A DNA stretch of 64,000 nt from Pedobacter frigoris (GTDB lineage Bacteria > Bacteroidota > Bacteroidia > Sphingobacteriales > Sphingobacteriaceae), in the NCBI RefSeq assembly GCF_005116445.1, contig NZ_SWBQ01000007.1, positions 124,001 to 188,000 on the forward strand, read 5' to 3'. Positions 1 to 9,378 of this stretch are shown in pieces (the first letter of the stretch is position 1; every line of letters starts with the position of its first letter). Made by a program: the position numbers and the translations under genes. The notes under the pieces are model-generated. The model searched no databases. It saw nothing but the letters and a program-made list of their open reading frames with translations, and had not been told where the DNA came from.

Positions 1-1192
1 AGATAGAATTAATGTAATAGCCCAAAAAATTAAACATCAGCTGAAAATAAAGCAGCCCGTATATTCCGAATGGAATCACGCATACGATCCCTACTACACA
101 TATTGCCTTTTTAATAAACTCGAGTTTAAGAATCAAGTCGCTTCTTCCTTTTACTTTAAGGATGTTAAGATTATATGCATGTAGCGGATACATGATCCCA
201 GCAAAACATAAGATCTGAAAATAAGGTGCAGCAGGCAGCCATTTATCTGTCAACAAAAACCTAAATAGTGGCTCTGCGATTACCGCCAGCAATATCAGCA
301 CTGGTGCATTCCAAAAAAGCACCTGCTGCATTAGCTTTTTATAAACCATTTTCAGCTTCACATCATCATCCACTATAGAGGCAAACATGGGATAAGTAAC
401 CTTATTGATTACGGCTGCAATATTGCCGATTGGCAACTGACTCACCGATTCTGCGCGAGAATAAAAACCCAGCTGTGCCGCAGAATAGCCTTTACCAATA
501 ATCAATACATATATATTCTTGTAAAGAATTTCGAGTAAACCTGTCAATGTCATTTTGTAGCCAAAATGAAAATGCCTCTTAAAGCACCTACGGCTAAAAA
601 CGAAATCAGGTAGCCATCCTGAATATACCCAATGCATTACCGTCGACAGGAAGGACTGAAATAATCCCATCCAAACTAAACTCCAAACTCCATAACCACG
701 CAGCGCTAAAAAAACACCCAGTAAGCCGCCAATAAACACAGAAGGTATCTGAATCTTCATCTGAATTTTAAAATTCATCTCTTTCGTTAACCTTGCATTC
801 TGTACACCGAAAAACGCATTGAGGATAAAGTCAAGGGCGTAAACCCTAAGTATCAGGGTCAGTACTTCCTGATGATAAAAAAGCGCCACATAAGGAGCCA
901 AAAGGTATACAATTCCATAAATTACTATGCTTCCACCCAGATTGAAAAAAAATACTGTCGAATAATCTTCTTGTGTCAGTTCCGAAGACCGGATCAATGA
1001 AGATGCAAGCCCGCTCTCTAATAGAGAATTACCAATAGCAATAAATAAACTCAGCATTGCTATCAATCCAAATTCTGAAGGCAATAATATCCTGGCCAGA
1101 ATAATTGTAATCCCAAAGCCGATAAATTGGACACTAAACTGCTGAACAAAAGTCCAGACCAGTCCGGACATTGTCTTTTTTCGTAAACTCAT
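1..1192 (-). CDS. Wzx/MOP-type polysaccharide flippase, partial (C-terminus beyond window)
   Basis: Reading back from an ATG at 1192 gives an uninterrupted frame of about 397 residues that leaves the window at base 1, so the C-terminus is missing. It begins MSLRKKTMSGLVWTFVQQ, continues with many hydrophobic helices, and carries the typical LARILLPSEFGLIAM stretch of the lipopolysaccharide/teichuronic flippase group (WzxC/TuaB-like, MOP superfamily). Such proteins flip lipid-linked sugar repeat units across the inner membrane. It is the last visible gene of the polysaccharide operon and lies 26 bases downstream of the UDP-sugar dehydrogenase gene, consistent with co-transcription. The family call is solid; the exact substrate cannot be read. 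Confidence 0.85.
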   Translation of the reverse strand, partial: MSLRKKTMSGLVWTFVQQFSVQFIGFGITIILARILLPSEFGLIAMLSLFIAIGNSLLESGLASSLIRSSELTQEDYSTVFFFNLGGSIVIYGIVYLLAPYVALFYHQEVLTLILRVYALDFILNAFFGVQNARLTKEMNFKIQMKIQIPSVFIGGLLGVFLALRGYGVWSLVWMGLFQSFLSTVMHWVYSGWLPDFVFSRRCFKRHFHFGYKMTLTGLLEILYKNIYVLIIGKGYSAAQLGFYSRAESVSQLPIGNIAAVINKVTYPMFASIVDDDVKLKMVYKKLMQQVLFWNAPVLILLAVIAEPLFRFLLTDKWLPAAPYFQILCFAGIMYPLHAYNLNILKVKGRSDLILKLEFIKKAICVVGIVCVIPFGIYGLLYFQLMFNFLGYYINSI

Positions 1193-1218
1193 AATTGAAA
1201 GCTAAAGCCGCAAAGTGC

Positions 1219-2517
1219 TCAGAGGCGCATATTTACTACCATGTCTGGAAGCATTGATTTGATGTCATATACCACAGTTTCAGAATGACACATACTGGAA
1301 ATATCTATATCTTTAAATTTCTGATGCGCCACAGCAAGTATAATTGCATCGTATTTCCTTGTTTTTGATTCGCCATTTTGGCAAATAACACCATATTCTT
1401 TTTCCACCTGGACAGCGTCTGCCCAGGGATCATGAATCACGACATTAATGTTGTATTCACGTAATCTCCTCACGATATCAATAACCTTTGTATTCCTTAC
1501 ATCAGGACAATTTTCCTTAAATGTAAAACCAAGGATCAAAACCTCACTGTTATGAACATTCTTTTTAGAAACAATTCTGCGCACAAGTTCATCAGCGATA
1601 TAAGTACCCATTCGGTCATTTATTCTGCGACCAGCAAGAATAATTTCCGGATAATAACCCATTTCCTGTGCCTTCTGAGCGAGGTAATAAGGATCAACAC
1701 CAATACAATGTCCTCCCACCAACCCTGGCTGAAATTTAAGGAAATTCCATTTTGTCCCGGCAGCTTTTAAAACCTCTCCTGTGTCAATACCTAATCTATT
1801 GAATATCATTGCCAGTTCATTTACAAAAGCAATGTTGATATCGCGCTGAGCATTTTCTATTACTTTTGCTGCCTCTGCAACCCTGATAGATGAGGCTTTG
1901 TATGTCCCGGCAGTAATCACCGAGCGGTAGAGACCGTCAATAAACTCTGCTGATTCTTGCGTAGAACCGGAAGTAATTTTTAGGATATTAGCAACTGTAT
2001 GGTCTTTATCCCCCGGATTAATTCTTTCCGGAGAATAACCAGCGAAGAAATCAGTATTAAATTTTAAGCCGGAACTCCGCTCCAATACAGGAACACACTC
2101 TTCTTCTGTAACTCCCGGATATACGGTAGATTCATAAACAACGATATCACCCTTTTTAAGCACTTTTCCAACCATATTGCTGGCCATAATCAAGGGCTCT
2201 AGATTAGGTCGGTTATTTTTATCAACCGGTGTAGGAACTGTCACAATATATACGCTGCATTTCCTCAGTAGTTCCAGTTCATTTGTACAAAACAGGCCTT
2301 TTAGTGTGGAGCAGTCAAAGGTGAGCACATTTTGAAGAGCCTGTACATCGATTTCATGTGTATGGTCAAAACCATCCTTAAGGCTGTTTATCCTTTCCAC
2401 ATTTGTATCAAAACCAAATACCTTATATTGTTTGGCAAATTCTACAGCAAGCGGCAATCCTACATACCCAAGCCCTATTACTGCAACTTTTATTTCTTCA
2501 ACCTTTCTCGAATCCAT
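1219..2517 (-). CDS. UDP-sugar (UDP-N-acetylhexosamine type) 6-dehydrogenase
   Basis: A 432-residue nucleotide-sugar dehydrogenase. The N-terminal NAD-binding fold shows VAVIGLGYVGLPLAVEFA (residues about 11-28). The catalytic cysteine lies in GGHCIGVDPYYL near residue 270, and the C-terminal UDP-binding domain has LGFTFKENCPDVRNTK. It oxidises the C6 hydroxyl of a UDP-sugar to a uronic acid using two NAD+. Overall look and length fit the WbpO/TviB/VipA group, which acts on UDP-GalNAc or UDP-GlcNAc, rather than UDP-glucose dehydrogenase; that substrate choice is inference. It sits between the NusG-like gene (7 bases away) and the flippase, so it probably makes a uronic acid precursor for the secreted polysaccharide. 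Confidence 0.88.
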   Translation of the reverse strand: MDSRKVEEIKVAVIGLGYVGLPLAVEFAKQYKVFGFDTNVERINSLKDGFDHTHEIDVQALQNVLTFDCSTLKGLFCTNELELLRKCSVYIVTVPTPVDKNNRPNLEPLIMASNMVGKVLKKGDIVVYESTVYPGVTEEECVPVLERSSGLKFNTDFFAGYSPERINPGDKDHTVANILKITSGSTQESAEFIDGLYRSVITAGTYKASSIRVAEAAKVIENAQRDINIAFVNELAMIFNRLGIDTGEVLKAAGTKWNFLKFQPGLVGGHCIGVDPYYLAQKAQEMGYYPEIILAGRRINDRMGTYIADELVRRIVSKKNVHNSEVLILGFTFKENCPDVRNTKVIDIVRRLREYNINVVIHDPWADAVQVEKEYGVICQNGESKTRKYDAIILAVAHQKFKDIDISSMCHSETVVYDIKSMLPDMVVNMRL

Positions 2518-2524
2518 AACAAGC

Positions 2525-3052
2525 TTAGTTTATTAATTCCAATGCAGATACAGACACTTTGGTTACCAGGGCACAATTTAGATTGTCGATAACTACCAAT
2601 ACATTTTTACCGTGTAGCTTAATGATCTGTCCTTCTTTATCCGTCATAATACCTTCTTTTATCTTTACACGATCACCAACCTCCATATCACGGATATCCT
2701 CCACTTCGGCCTCCGGATAGGACTCCAGGTAATGTTTAATGTCTTCAATTACAGACTCACGGATACGTGCCATCTTCCCCATATAATAAATGAAGTTTAC
2801 CACCCCCATTGTCAATCTTACTTTCAATTCTTCTTTGGGATTGATGTAAACAAATACATAAGAACTAAACAATGGCAACTCTACTTCTTTAATTCTGTCA
2901 GCCCATTGGCTTTTTACTTTTCTTACCGGACAATAAGAAGTAATATCTTGCATTTGAAGTAACTGATCCACTTTCTTTTCCCATCTCGGACGAGTATAGA
3001 TGACAAACCAATTTCTTGTAGACGATGATTTGAAGGGTAATAAATTTTCCAT
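2525..3052 (-). CDS. NusG-like (UpxY/RfaH-type) transcription antiterminator
   Basis: A 175-residue protein with a NusG N-terminal domain (WFVIYTRPRWEKKVDQLL near residues 15-32, then FSSYVFVYI) and a C-terminal KOW segment (VGDRVKIKEGIMTDKEGQI, about residues 126-144). This is the architecture of specialised NusG paralogues such as Bacteroides UpxY, which travel with RNA polymerase through one polysaccharide operon and suppress premature termination. Here it is the third gene, after the export lipoprotein and kinase, and is preceded by a 233-base leader instead of being the first gene. The role in this operon is inferred from position. General NusG is expected elsewhere, near rplK. Confidence 0.85.
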   Translation of the reverse strand: MENLLPFKSSSTRNWFVIYTRPRWEKKVDQLLQMQDITSYCPVRKVKSQWADRIKEVELPLFSSYVFVYINPKEELKVRLTMGVVNFIYYMGKMARIRESVIEDIKHYLESYPEAEVEDIRDMEVGDRVKIKEGIMTDKEGQIIKLHGKNVLVVIDNLNCALVTKVSVSALELIN

Positions 3053-3111
3053 ATGAGCTATTATTTAGAGTTTTAGATTACTTTGAACAGTCCGGATACA
3101 GCTTCGCTACC

Positions 3112-3240
3112 TCACTTACATGATTGTTTTTTAATTTTTTCTATTTCTGATTCCCCACCTGCAATCTTGAAAAGATTGCCAATTTTTAGACAGTCGTCGT
3201 CTCCCGATCCAACTTCACATCCGGCTTTGGTTGCCGGCAT
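3112..3240 (-). CDS. Possible 42-residue leader peptide in polysaccharide operon
   Basis: In the 233-base gap between the kinase gene and the NusG-like gene an ATG at 3240 opens a 42-codon frame ending in TGA at 3112. It starts MPATKAGCEVGSGDDDC and ends IEKIKKQSCK. A purine-rich AAGGGA lies about 13 bases upstream, and an in-frame TGA directly precedes the ATG, so the frame cannot begin earlier. Composition is protein-like: an acidic Gly/Asp part with cysteines 8 and 17, then an amphipathic lysine-rich tail with a third cysteine. I recognise no family. It could be a regulatory leader peptide, a small secreted or modified peptide, or chance. The hairpin at 3161-3179 falls inside it. Confidence 0.35.
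   Translation of the reverse strand: MPATKAGCEVGSGDDDCLKIGNLFKIAGGESEIEKIKKQSCK
3161..3179 (-). promoter_or_regulatory. Hairpin in leader of the NusG-like gene
   Basis: A perfect 8-bp inverted repeat, GCAATCTT and AAGATTGC around a 3-base loop, about 110 bases upstream of the NusG-like gene. No U-tract follows on the minus strand, so it is not a simple terminator. It could be a pause or attenuation element; that is inference from position. Confidence 0.3.
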
Positions 3241-3285
3241 TCAATAACACATATCCCTTACGATACAATAACTTAGAGCTACAGC

Positions 3286-5583
3286 TCAGGCAGAATAGGC
3301 ATATCTTCCATACCTATATACATTTCTATTTTCTTTCTTGGCATCGTTAAATACCAGCATCGGATTAATCAGTTTATGATTTTCACAGATGTCTTCAAAT
3401 ATTCCTAATTCAGTTTTATTGGTAAAATTATAGCGCACCACATAAATACTTGCATCTGCGAACTCTGCAAGACTAAAAGCATCGGCTACACGCCCTACAG
3501 GCGATGTATCCACAATGATATAATCAAACCTTTTCCTGAGCTCATGAAACAATATATTCAACCTGTTACTCATCAGCAATTCTCCAGGATTTTCTGGGAT
3601 CTTGCCACAGCCTATCACAGAAAGATTGCTTGAGGTTGGTGATTGTACCAATATATCATCCACGGTTAAACTCTCCGATGTCAGATAATCGGACAATCCA
3701 ATTTCTGATGTCATCTTCATGCTATTGAGCATATCAGGCTTACGGAGATCAAACTCAAGCATCACCACCTTTTTCTCTATTAGCGACAGCGTAATCCCGA
3801 GGTTGACACTAAAGAAAGTTTTACCTTCACCTTTCGTACTGGAGGTCACCAGCATTACCTGATTACTCTTATTCGTATCCATAAAGTGAAGATTAGATCT
3901 GATAAACCTAAATAACTCTGAAATGGTCGTGCTTTTATCTTTGTGTACGACAATAGATTCGCCAATACCTTTATGACTCAGCTCACCCAAAATCCTTGCT
4001 CCTCCTGTTAAATACTCTACATCGTAAATATCTTTTACCTTATTATTTAATTTATTCCTGGTATATATTACTGAGGCTGGAATAATCAAACCCAAAACAA
4101 AACTCATCAGGTAAATAATCTGTACTTTAGGTTTAGCGGGTATAGATACATAAGCAGGTTTGTCTATCACCTGAGAGGTGGGAATAGTGGCTGATAGCGA
4201 CAGCTCTGTTTCTTCTCTTTTCTGTAGCAGATAATGATAAAGCGTAGTTTTCACACTTTGCTCCCTACTTCTTTCCAAAAGACCTTTTTCCAGTACCGGA
4301 ACACTTCTCAACCTGGCTGCATACATCGCAGACTTACGGTTAAGGTTATTTTTTTCGAGACGTAGTCCTTTTCTTATTACGGTTAAATTTTCCAGTAAAT
4401 TCGATTTTAAGCCCGAAAGCTGTTCAGTGATATTGATCACCAGCGGATTCCCTGCTTGATTGGTACGTAACAATCTTTGTCTTTCTATCTGCAGATTATT
4501 GTATCTATCAGTGAGATTTTGAAGAGTAGGGTCTTTCAAACCCAAAGTTGTAGGCACGAGCTCATATTTACTTTCACTGCCTGTTAAATAGGAGATCATT
4601 GATTGTACCAATCCCAGCTGAACCTCACTCGAAGCAAGCTGCTGATCATATTCACCAGACGACTGCAAATCCATCTGGGCATTTGTACTTAGCTCCGTTA
4701 CTCTGTTAAATTTCTTATAATCTTCTACATCTTGCTCTACTCCGGATAAATCCTTTGAGAGGTAGCTTAGCTTACCATCAATAAATTTGATGGTGTTCAT
4801 GGCCATAATATTTTTGTTGCTTACATTCTCCATATTATAGGTTTCAATAAGACGCTCAAGAATATCAATACCTCTTTGTGGAACCGCATCCATGAGACTA
4901 AGCACAATGGTATTCGCATCTTTTACTACCGGCATTACAATTAATTGGGATGCGCTGTATACCTCAGCAAGCCTGCGCAAATTCACAAAGGCAACTTCCA
5001 CCGACTTTCCAGAAAGTTTAAAAGCAGGTCCCTTTACAATTGTGATGTTAAATTCAGGTCGAACGATTGCCTGGTTAAACCTGTATATGTATTCCTTGCT
5101 GCCTTCTTTGAAAAGCAATTTTTCATCGTCTAATATTTGTACAGACAAATTCTTTTTTGCATAGGCCCCATCTTTAATGGAATTCACCAAAATTTTAAAA
5201 GTAAGTGAGTCTCCATACAATTCTTTTGATCTTAAAGGCAATTTTTTAGAATAGCGAACCTGTAATGCCAGATCATTAAGCACTTCGTAAATCAGATCTT
5301 TTGAACGCAACACCTCCATCTCATTGTCTACAGTTCTGGATGATCTGAACATATTCAAGTCACTGAAAGCTGTCCCCTTTAATATACCATCTCCTTTTGC
5401 ATCATCCTGAATTAGCAAGGTACTGGTTACCTTGTATTGAGGAACTGTAATTTGCAGGTACAGATAAGCACCACCCAAAGACAGTAACAACGTAATTAAA
5501 AATAAGTACCAGTATTTAAAATATTTCATGATCTGATCTTTTAAATCCGGCCGTTTCATTATTGATTGTTGATTAAAAGACAT
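3286..5583 (-). CDS. Wzc-type polysaccharide co-polymerase with tyrosine kinase domain
   Basis: A 765-residue inner-membrane protein. A Wzz domain follows a first membrane helix (about residues 27-46). A long coiled-coil periplasmic part comes next, then a second helix near residue 490, then a BY-kinase domain with Walker A SSTKGEGKTFFSVN (about residue 583), Walker A' VVMLEFDLRKPDM and Walker B FDYIIVDTSPVG. The tail ends with a tyrosine cluster, NVYRYGRYAYSA, the usual autophosphorylation site. In this family phosphorylation cycles control chain length and export together with the outer-membrane Wza protein, whose gene lies 31 bases upstream. All kinase motifs look intact. Confidence 0.93.
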   Translation of the reverse strand: MSFNQQSIMKRPDLKDQIMKYFKYWYLFLITLLLSLGGAYLYLQITVPQYKVTSTLLIQDDAKGDGILKGTAFSDLNMFRSSRTVDNEMEVLRSKDLIYEVLNDLALQVRYSKKLPLRSKELYGDSLTFKILVNSIKDGAYAKKNLSVQILDDEKLLFKEGSKEYIYRFNQAIVRPEFNITIVKGPAFKLSGKSVEVAFVNLRRLAEVYSASQLIVMPVVKDANTIVLSLMDAVPQRGIDILERLIETYNMENVSNKNIMAMNTIKFIDGKLSYLSKDLSGVEQDVEDYKKFNRVTELSTNAQMDLQSSGEYDQQLASSEVQLGLVQSMISYLTGSESKYELVPTTLGLKDPTLQNLTDRYNNLQIERQRLLRTNQAGNPLVINITEQLSGLKSNLLENLTVIRKGLRLEKNNLNRKSAMYAARLRSVPVLEKGLLERSREQSVKTTLYHYLLQKREETELSLSATIPTSQVIDKPAYVSIPAKPKVQIIYLMSFVLGLIIPASVIYTRNKLNNKVKDIYDVEYLTGGARILGELSHKGIGESIVVHKDKSTTISELFRFIRSNLHFMDTNKSNQVMLVTSSTKGEGKTFFSVNLGITLSLIEKKVVMLEFDLRKPDMLNSMKMTSEIGLSDYLTSESLTVDDILVQSPTSSNLSVIGCGKIPENPGELLMSNRLNILFHELRKRFDYIIVDTSPVGRVADAFSLAEFADASIYVVRYNFTNKTELGIFEDICENHKLINPMLVFNDAKKENRNVYRYGRYAYSA

Positions 5584-5614
5584 GGCTTCTGTATTAAGTT
5601 GAACAATGGATCAA

Positions 5615-6379
5615 TTATCTATTAAGGAATGTGGTTGCCAAAACTGCGACAGCCGATATTGTGGCTACAATGAGTGGCATCATCCTGTTACTATTGCTGT
5701 ATTCCACAGACTTGGCCTTATCCGGCTCTATATAAACAACATCATTCTGCTTCAGATAAAAATAAGGTGAGTTGAGTACATCTTTATTATTAAGGTTCAC
5801 CCTTACCATTGTACGTTTCCCTTCAGTTTCCCTGATTAACAGGACATTTTCCCTCTTTCCGTAAGGTGTCATATCACCGGCCATCCCCAAGGCTTCTAAA
5901 AGATTGATCTTTTCATTCTGAACCGTAAATGTTGAAGGGTGATTTACCTCCCCTATAACGGTGATCCTGAAATTCATAAACTTGACGTTCACAACAGCAT
6001 TCTTCACCATCTTATTTAATTCGGATTCAATAAGACCCTGGGCTTGAACAACAGTCAACCCGTCTAACTTGATTTCCCCAAGTACTGGAAATTTGATTTT
6101 GCCTTGCTCATTTACACGATACCCTTCTTTCTCATAAAATCCATTTGCATTCACGTTATTGGTATTGGCGGCAAACATCACATTCGATTCCGGACTCGTG
6201 CTGTTAACTGTCACACTTAACACATCATTCTTAAGAATCCTGGGTTCACCATCATTCATTACCATGTTAGAGGTTTCACTTTTTGAAGTTAGGTCGCTAA
6301 AATAGACCAAATTCCTTTGTCTTGAACACCCAATTAAGGTTATTAAGCTTAAAGAACATAAAATATAGTTTAATTTCAT
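5615..6379 (-). CDS. Wza-type polysaccharide export lipoprotein
   Basis: A 254-residue protein with a lipoprotein signal (LITLIGC, lipid-modified Cys18). It has a Poly_export domain (PRILKNDVLSVTVNSTSPE), one SLBB-like region (RITVIGEVNHPSTFTV) and a C-terminal hydrophobic helix before a short polar end. Family members form the outer-membrane channel through which capsule or exopolysaccharide leaves. It is the first visible gene of the operon, and the 479-base gap upstream should hold its promoter. It is shorter than E. coli Wza (about 380 residues), as is usual in Bacteroidota. Confidence 0.9.
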   Translation of the reverse strand: MKLNYILCSLSLITLIGCSRQRNLVYFSDLTSKSETSNMVMNDGEPRILKNDVLSVTVNSTSPESNVMFAANTNNVNANGFYEKEGYRVNEQGKIKFPVLGEIKLDGLTVVQAQGLIESELNKMVKNAVVNVKFMNFRITVIGEVNHPSTFTVQNEKINLLEALGMAGDMTPYGKRENVLLIRETEGKRTMVRVNLNNKDVLNSPYFYLKQNDVVYIEPDKAKSVEYSNSNRMMPLIVATISAVAVLATTFLNR

Positions 6380-6858
6380 AACAAGTAATTTAAATTAACA
6401 CGATTAAATGATGCCTTAAATATTATGAATTAAATTTAGGGACTAATTGTTATTAAAATTGCCCATTTTTTCAATTGTGAAATAGATTGTGCAAGATACA
6501 CACCTAACTTCACAGCTTTGTGTACGTCGTTATACAAGTAGTGTATAGATTTTTTCTCACAAATCACATAAAAACTAGAAACCAACACCTAATTAATCGA
6601 ATTTATCGATAGTAAAACAGATATATGGCATACAAATTCTCAATTATTTCTACCAAATCACAAAAACAATAGCAAATACCACTGCTTCAAAACAAAATCA
6701 TTCGTATAAAGCAATTGTAATTGCGTAAATACGTGTAAAGGGCAAAACAATAACAGGCAAGAGATTTTTCTACGGTCTATATAATATATAGGCCAATAAA
6801 TAGGCCGGGATATCCAATGGATATCCCGGCCTATTTATATTGAGGAATTTTTTGTTCG
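6380..6858. other. 479-base intergenic region upstream of the polysaccharide operon
   Basis: AT-rich and without a convincing coding frame on either strand. It must contain the start of the polysaccharide operon (minus strand), but I could not find a good TTTG/TAnnTTTG promoter pair; TATCTTGC near 6500 is only a partial match. Several GTGTA/TACAC words cluster at about 6495-6550 and may be an operator. The right end holds the terminator of the TonB receptor gene (6796-6838). Confidence 0.5.
6796..6838 (-). terminator. Strong hairpin terminator after the TonB receptor gene
   Basis: A perfect 20-bp stem (ATAAATAGGCCGGGATATCC and its complement) with a 3-base loop, 20 bases past the receptor stop codon at 6859. 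The AT ends give runs on both sides, so it may work in either direction. Confidence 0.8.
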
Positions 6859-9312
6859 TTAAAATTTATAAGTCAATGTCGTAACAAATTGTCTTGGAGG
6901 AATTGGATTTACACTATAGTTCTCATGGATGTAATAATTCAATTCGTTAGTTATATTAGATAGTTTACCAAGGATAGTGAACTTTTTGTAAGCATAACCT
7001 GCAGAAAAATCAACAGTAGTGAAAGCTTTAACCGGAATGATCCCAGAAGATGTACCTAATTTGTTCGTATTTCTACCACCATTACGATCTCCCGTATAGA
7101 AAGCAGAAGCTCCGAGTTTTAATCCTTTAACAGCACCTTCACTAAAAGTATAGAAAAGACTTGCATTTGCAGTGTTCTTAGTTGTTCCAACAAGACGCTC
7201 TCCTTCCACAATACCACCAACATCAAATGTTGAACCATCCTCTTTCTTTAATGTTTGTTTAGCTAAAGTTGAAGTATAACGCATATAATTATAGCTATAT
7301 CCCGCAATAAAGTTAAGACCTTTGACTAAAGTTGCAGTAACATCGATTTCCAGACCGTCACTTGCTGTCTTTCCAGAAAATTCTTTAATGGTTGCATCAG
7401 CATTGGTTTTTCCATTTGCATCGAAAAGCGCCTGTTGTGCAAATTTATCATTGTTAATTCTGTACCAGGTAACATTTGCAGAAAGTCGTCCATCCAGGAA
7501 GTCATTTTTTACACCCGCTTCGTATTGGTCGACAATTGAAGCACCAAGAGGAGATTTGTAGATGTCGGTTCCGGTATTTGGAATAAAATTACTGGCATAG
7601 CTGGCATAAAGAGAGGTAGTTTTGATAGGCTGGTAAATTAATCCAAACTTAGGAGAGAAAGCTTTGTCTGAAGTACCAGCCGCAGTACCTTTTGATGTTG
7701 AACCATCTGCTACTGTCGTTATAGATGTTGCTGGAGTTTTTTGGAAGGTCCAGCGGACACCGGCTAAAACTTTAAACTGATCTGTTAGGGCTATCATGTC
7801 CTGAACAAATCCACCAAATCTATAGATTGGAGCTTTGGTATTCGCTCTTACCGTAGTTTCAGGGATATCACTTCTCGTGTTGTAAGTAGATGGATCAAGC
7901 AGGTTAATATTACCATAGCTATAAGAAGTGGCATTATTATTTCCCGGATAGATGAAATTTCCACTTGTTGTATTTGATTGATCCGCGTCAACCCCAACAA
8001 GCAAGGTATGTTCTATGCCAACGGTTTTAAACTTACCTGTCAAATTTACCTGTTGGTTGTAAGTAAATTCCTCTGTTTTTGAACGTGTCAAATCACGTTT
8101 GGCAACACCGGCGGCATCAGCAAATGGGCGTTCAGCAGAAAAATAATTTCTATTGTAGGACTGTAATGATCCTGAAACATTTAATTTCCAGTTATCATCG
8201 AATTGGTGATTAACTGCCAACTGGCCAGTAGCTGTACTAGTCTTGTTGTATGCCCAAAGTGTATTAAGGTAAACATTTCTTCCCAGTGGTGATACTTTGT
8301 TACCAACTGTACCTATACCAAAATCAGGAGTAAAATCACTTTTCAAGTAATCCCCTTGTAACAAGATGTCCGTTTTATCGCTTATTTTATACAATAAGGA
8401 TGGGTTTACATAAAATCTCTTAGAATCGACATGGTCTCTGTAACTACCAGCAGTCTCATAAGTACTGATTAAGCGAAACGCAATTTTCTCAGAAATAGGT
8501 CCATAAACATCTACAGTTGGTTTGTAAAGATCATAACTTCCCACACGCATAGAGGCCTCGCCACCATACTCATATTTCGGTTTTTTAGTTACCATATTTA
8601 CCACAGCACCCCCACTTACACCACCATAAAGTAATGCGGCACTACCTTTTAAAACCTCTACCGATTCTAAGGTACTTGCTTCTGGAAATCCACCGATGGA
8701 AGTTCTTACTCCGTTTTTAAAAATATTGTTAGACCCAAGACTATATCCTCTAGCATAAAAGTTATCACCTACAGATCCGCGATTAGCGCCCAGTGCGACA
8801 CCATTTACGTTTTTCATGACATCACTTAAGCGGTTAGCTTGCTGATCTGCAATCACCTGAGCACCGATTATCTGAATCGATTGAGGTAAGTCTCTCGGTG
8901 CAATAGCAATCTTTCCAACATTGGCCGGTTTTTCATTGGGAGTCTTATATCCATTAATAGCTACCTCATCTAACTGAGCAGAGTTTTCTGATAATACAAA
9001 ATCAACCGTTGAAGTTTGTCCTTCAGCAACAGATACTTTTTGAGTTTGTACTTGCAGACCTATAAACGAAGTTTTAAGTGTGTACTCACCTGTTTTTAAA
9101 TTATTAAAAGAGAAATTACCATCTTCATCCGAAGAAGTTTTTCGATTATTCTCTACAATCTGAACGCTCACGTAAGCCGCTGGTTTTCCATCATTGGCTC
9201 TGATCTTGCCTGTAATAGATCCTCTTGCCGGAGCTGAGGCCAGTTGAGCGACAGATTCCTGATTAAAAATGAGAAACGAGCAAAAAATTAATAATAAGTA
9301 TATGTGTTTCAT
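6859..9312 (-). CDS. TonB-dependent siderophore receptor
   Basis: An 817-residue outer-membrane receptor. After a signal peptide ending near residue 22 comes a carboxypeptidase-regulatory-like beta domain (GSITGKIRANDGKPAAYVSV). A plug domain typical of ferric-siderophore receptors follows (PQSIQIIGAQVIADQQANRL, then VMKNVNGV), and then a 22-strand barrel that ends with an aromatic residue (TTLTYKF). It imports an iron-chelate using TonB/ExbBD energy. The FhuE/FoxA-like plug supports a hydroxamate-type ligand, but the ligand cannot be fixed from sequence. It appears to be a single-gene unit with its own promoter (9343-9374), two palindromes and a terminator, consistent with iron control. Confidence 0.9.
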   Translation of the reverse strand: MKHIYLLLIFCSFLIFNQESVAQLASAPARGSITGKIRANDGKPAAYVSVQIVENNRKTSSDEDGNFSFNNLKTGEYTLKTSFIGLQVQTQKVSVAEGQTSTVDFVLSENSAQLDEVAINGYKTPNEKPANVGKIAIAPRDLPQSIQIIGAQVIADQQANRLSDVMKNVNGVALGANRGSVGDNFYARGYSLGSNNIFKNGVRTSIGGFPEASTLESVEVLKGSAALLYGGVSGGAVVNMVTKKPKYEYGGEASMRVGSYDLYKPTVDVYGPISEKIAFRLISTYETAGSYRDHVDSKRFYVNPSLLYKISDKTDILLQGDYLKSDFTPDFGIGTVGNKVSPLGRNVYLNTLWAYNKTSTATGQLAVNHQFDDNWKLNVSGSLQSYNRNYFSAERPFADAAGVAKRDLTRSKTEEFTYNQQVNLTGKFKTVGIEHTLLVGVDADQSNTTSGNFIYPGNNNATSYSYGNINLLDPSTYNTRSDIPETTVRANTKAPIYRFGGFVQDMIALTDQFKVLAGVRWTFQKTPATSITTVADGSTSKGTAAGTSDKAFSPKFGLIYQPIKTTSLYASYASNFIPNTGTDIYKSPLGASIVDQYEAGVKNDFLDGRLSANVTWYRINNDKFAQQALFDANGKTNADATIKEFSGKTASDGLEIDVTATLVKGLNFIAGYSYNYMRYTSTLAKQTLKKEDGSTFDVGGIVEGERLVGTTKNTANASLFYTFSEGAVKGLKLGASAFYTGDRNGGRNTNKLGTSSGIIPVKAFTTVDFSAGYAYKKFTILGKLSNITNELNYYIHENYSVNPIPPRQFVTTLTYKF

Positions 9313-9321
9313 TTTCTTTAT

Positions 9322-9336
9322 TTAGATTAATTCTAA
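9322..9336. promoter_or_regulatory. Candidate operator 1 of the siderophore receptor gene
   Basis: TTAGATTAATTCTAA is a near-perfect palindrome (6 of 7 paired positions) lying where transcription from the adjacent promoter should begin. A related copy lies at 9379-9404. Half-sites TTAGA/TCTAA resemble sites of iron-responsive regulators of the DtxR/Fur type in general shape; the regulator identity is inference. Confidence 0.45.
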
Positions 9337-9342
9337 TGGCCG

Positions 9343-9374
9343 CAAAAGTAATATCCATATTCCACTTCATCAAA
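9343..9374 (-). promoter_or_regulatory. Bacteroidota-type promoter of the siderophore receptor gene
   Basis: Read on the minus strand: TTTG (9374-9371), a 20-base spacer, then TACTTTTG (9350-9343). This fits the Bacteroidota sigma consensus TTTG-N19-21-TAnnTTTG exactly. Predicted start is near 9336, giving a leader of about 25 bases. Confidence 0.6.
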
Positions 9375-9378
9375 TTTA

